From CAVTBX01 sp963733135 (GTDB lineage Bacteria; Actinomycetota; Thermoleophilia; Gaiellales; Gaiellaceae): DNA of 64,000 bases. The position numbers and the translations under genes are program-made. The number at the start of each line of letters is the position of its first letter. Positions within the stretch are counted from its first letter, which is position 1. Below the pieces are notes generated by a model. That model saw only the letters and a list, made by a program, of their open reading frames with translations, made no database searches and was not told the DNA's origin. The stretch spans positions 310,001-374,000 of the forward strand of contig CAVTBX010000007.1 of NCBI GenBank assembly GCA_963733135.1. The letters are read 5' to 3'. Shown in pieces: positions 62,865 to 64,000 of this stretch.

Positions 62865-64000
62865 CTAGACCGGCTCGCCGGCAGCTGCTCGCACCTTCAC
62901 GAGCTGGTCTTGGAGCTCTTCGATCCGCTCCGGCTCCGCATGCGCGAGCTCGCGTCTGAGCTGGCGTTCACGCAGGCGGAGGAGAAGCTGGCGAGCAGTG
63001 TCCTCGTCAATTCCCTCCGCGGCCGCACGCGCGTCGAGCTCCGCCAGCAGGGCCGTGGTTTCCGGGCTCCTCTCCCCCGGCTCCACGAGCTCCAACCGGA
63101 GCGCCTGGTTGAGCTCGTCGTCAAAATGCTCCGGCGAGACCTCGGCGAGGATGGGCGTCAACGCCGGGTATGCGACGACGCCGGCGAGGGCGTCGCGCTC
63201 GAGCCTCGCGCCCGCCTCCAGCACGCGCCGCGAGAGTTCCGGGCCGCCGCGCCGGGACACCGTTGACGGGAGCAACCGCTGGAGCTCCTCGGGCAGGTCG
63301 AGCCGGTCGGCCGCGTACTCGACCGCCTCGAGCCACTCCGTGTTTCGGTCGAAGCCCGCCACGATCTCCTGCACGCGTCGGAAAGCATCCTCCTTGGAGC
63401 GGGCGTGGTCGATCTCGAGCCTGACACGGTGCCGTGGGTACGGCTCGGACGAATCGAGGCGCGCCTCGAACCCGGCGGGATCCTCGGCAGGATCCGTCCC
63501 CGGAGGAAGCGCGACGACCCGCACCTCGTCGAACTCCCGGTACGCAAGCTCCATACCGCGAAGAGTCGCCGCCTCGCCGGCCGCGTCCGCGTCGAAGCAG
63601 AGGTAGAGCCGCCCGGTCAGGCGTCGCAGCTCCTTGAGCTGGGCCGGCGTGAGGGCCGTCCCCATGGACGCGACCACCGTTTCGAGACCGGCCTGCCGGA
63701 GCGCGAGAACGTCCGTGTAGCCCTCGACGATCACGGCGCGATCCTCCTTGGCGACCGCCGCGCGCGCGACGTCGAGCCCGTAGACGAGGGCGGACTTGTG
63801 GAAGAGCTCGCCCTCAGGGGAGTTCACGTATTTCGCGGGGATCGGGTCGGTCTCCGCCATCCGCCGCGCGCCGAAACCCACGACGCGGCCCCGAGGGTCG
63901 CGGAGCGCGAAGACGAGGCGTCCGGCGAAATAGTCGTTGCCGCGCCGGTTCAGGAGACCGGCGCCCACGAGCTCCTCCCCGGAGAAGCCGCGCTCGCGGG
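62865..64000 (-). CDS. dnaG: DNA primase (5' part cut by window edge)
   Basis: The frame is open at the right edge and ends at 62865. TOPRIM motifs are visible: E-G-Y-T-D-V-L-A-L and D-A-D-A-A-G, with Y-V-N-S-P-E-G-E-L-F-H-K before them; the C-terminal helicase-binding region follows. The zinc-finger N-terminus lies outside the window. Confidence 0.95.
   Translation of the reverse strand, partial: RERGFSGEELVGAGLLNRRGNDYFAGRLVFALRDPRGRVVGFGARRMAETDPIPAKYVNSPEGELFHKSALVYGLDVARAAVAKEDRAVIVEGYTDVLALRQAGLETVVASMGTALTPAQLKELRRLTGRLYLCFDADAAGEAATLRGMELAYREFDEVRVVALPPGTDPAEDPAGFEARLDSSEPYPRHRVRLEIDHARSKEDAFRRVQEIVAGFDRNTEWLEAVEYAADRLDLPEELQRLLPSTVSRRGGPELSRRVLEAGARLERDALAGVVAYPALTPILAEVSPEHFDDELNQALRLELVEPGERSPETTALLAELDARAAAEGIDEDTARQLLLRLRERQLRRELAHAEPERIEELQDQLVKVRAAAGEPV

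Overview
This window is GC-rich, densely packed bacterial chromosome. Gene content and order point to the phylum Actinobacteria, most likely a deep lineage such as Thermoleophilia; that placement is inferred from gene families, not measured. The main pointers are an actinobacterial-type integration host factor (mihF) followed by gmk, rpoZ and coaBC, a MarP-type CvpA-protease, a PyrR site that overlaps the pyrR ribosome-binding site, clpS followed by DUF2017, and frequent GTG/TTG starts. The left edge cuts a transglutaminase gene and the right edge cuts dnaG.

Layout: 1-6.8 kb (minus strand) holds mihF-gmk-rpoZ-coaBC-moxR-DUF58-transglutaminase. 6.8-15.4 kb is a complete pyrimidine operon, pyrR-pyrB-pyrC-carA-carB-pyrK-pyrD. 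15.5-18.6 kb has marP, a methyltransferase, a DUF2007 protein and RNase Z. 18.6-25.2 kb has an HD-GYP protein, an SOS-controlled LysM protein, a phosphodiesterase, and an operon of enolase-type epimerase, DUF1611/DgcN-like protein and two M29 aminopeptidases. 25.2-32 kb has tRNA-Arg, a GerMN lipoprotein, tandem CorA transporters, a HIT protein, a phosphohexomutase, a thioesterase and a GAF protein. 32-41 kb carries rel, recJ, an ornithine cyclodeaminase homologue, ruvC-ruvA, ruvB and an NlpC/P60 lysin-like pair. 41-46 kb has yebC, pdxT, pdxS, tag and a homocysteine methyltransferase/MTHFR fusion. 46.2-49.2 kb is a divergent methylamine-dehydrogenase-like (Mau-like) cluster. 49.2-55.6 kb carries c-di-GMP/GAF proteins, a PolX-PHP protein, DUF2017 and clpS. 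55.6-64 kb has tRNA-Met, a large palindrome, yjbQ, a histidine kinase, a UvrD-type helicase, a DacZ-like diadenylate cyclase, two unknown proteins, a DHFR-like protein, tRNA-Asn and dnaG.

The most interesting points are as follows. (1) The Mau-like cluster encodes a membrane/beta-propeller protein with an in-frame UGA exactly where the CcdA/MauF family has the cysteine of its S-P-C motif, followed by a hairpin that fits bacterial SECIS geometry: a candidate selenoprotein. (2) A short TM-LysM protein has two LexA-type boxes laid over a near-perfect promoter, suggesting a YneA/ChiZ-like SOS division regulator. (3) Many genes have a -10-like hexamer only 6-9 nt before the start codon, which suggests widespread leaderless transcription. 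(4) Two genes appear to start at CTG within a CTGA stop/start overlap. (5) Six coding disruptions all look like one surplus base, suggesting systematic sequence error or, less likely, real decay; this must be settled before those genes are interpreted. (6) Several palindromic elements, including a 168-nt near-continuous hairpin and a two-copy nested hairpin family, are not explained by the genes.
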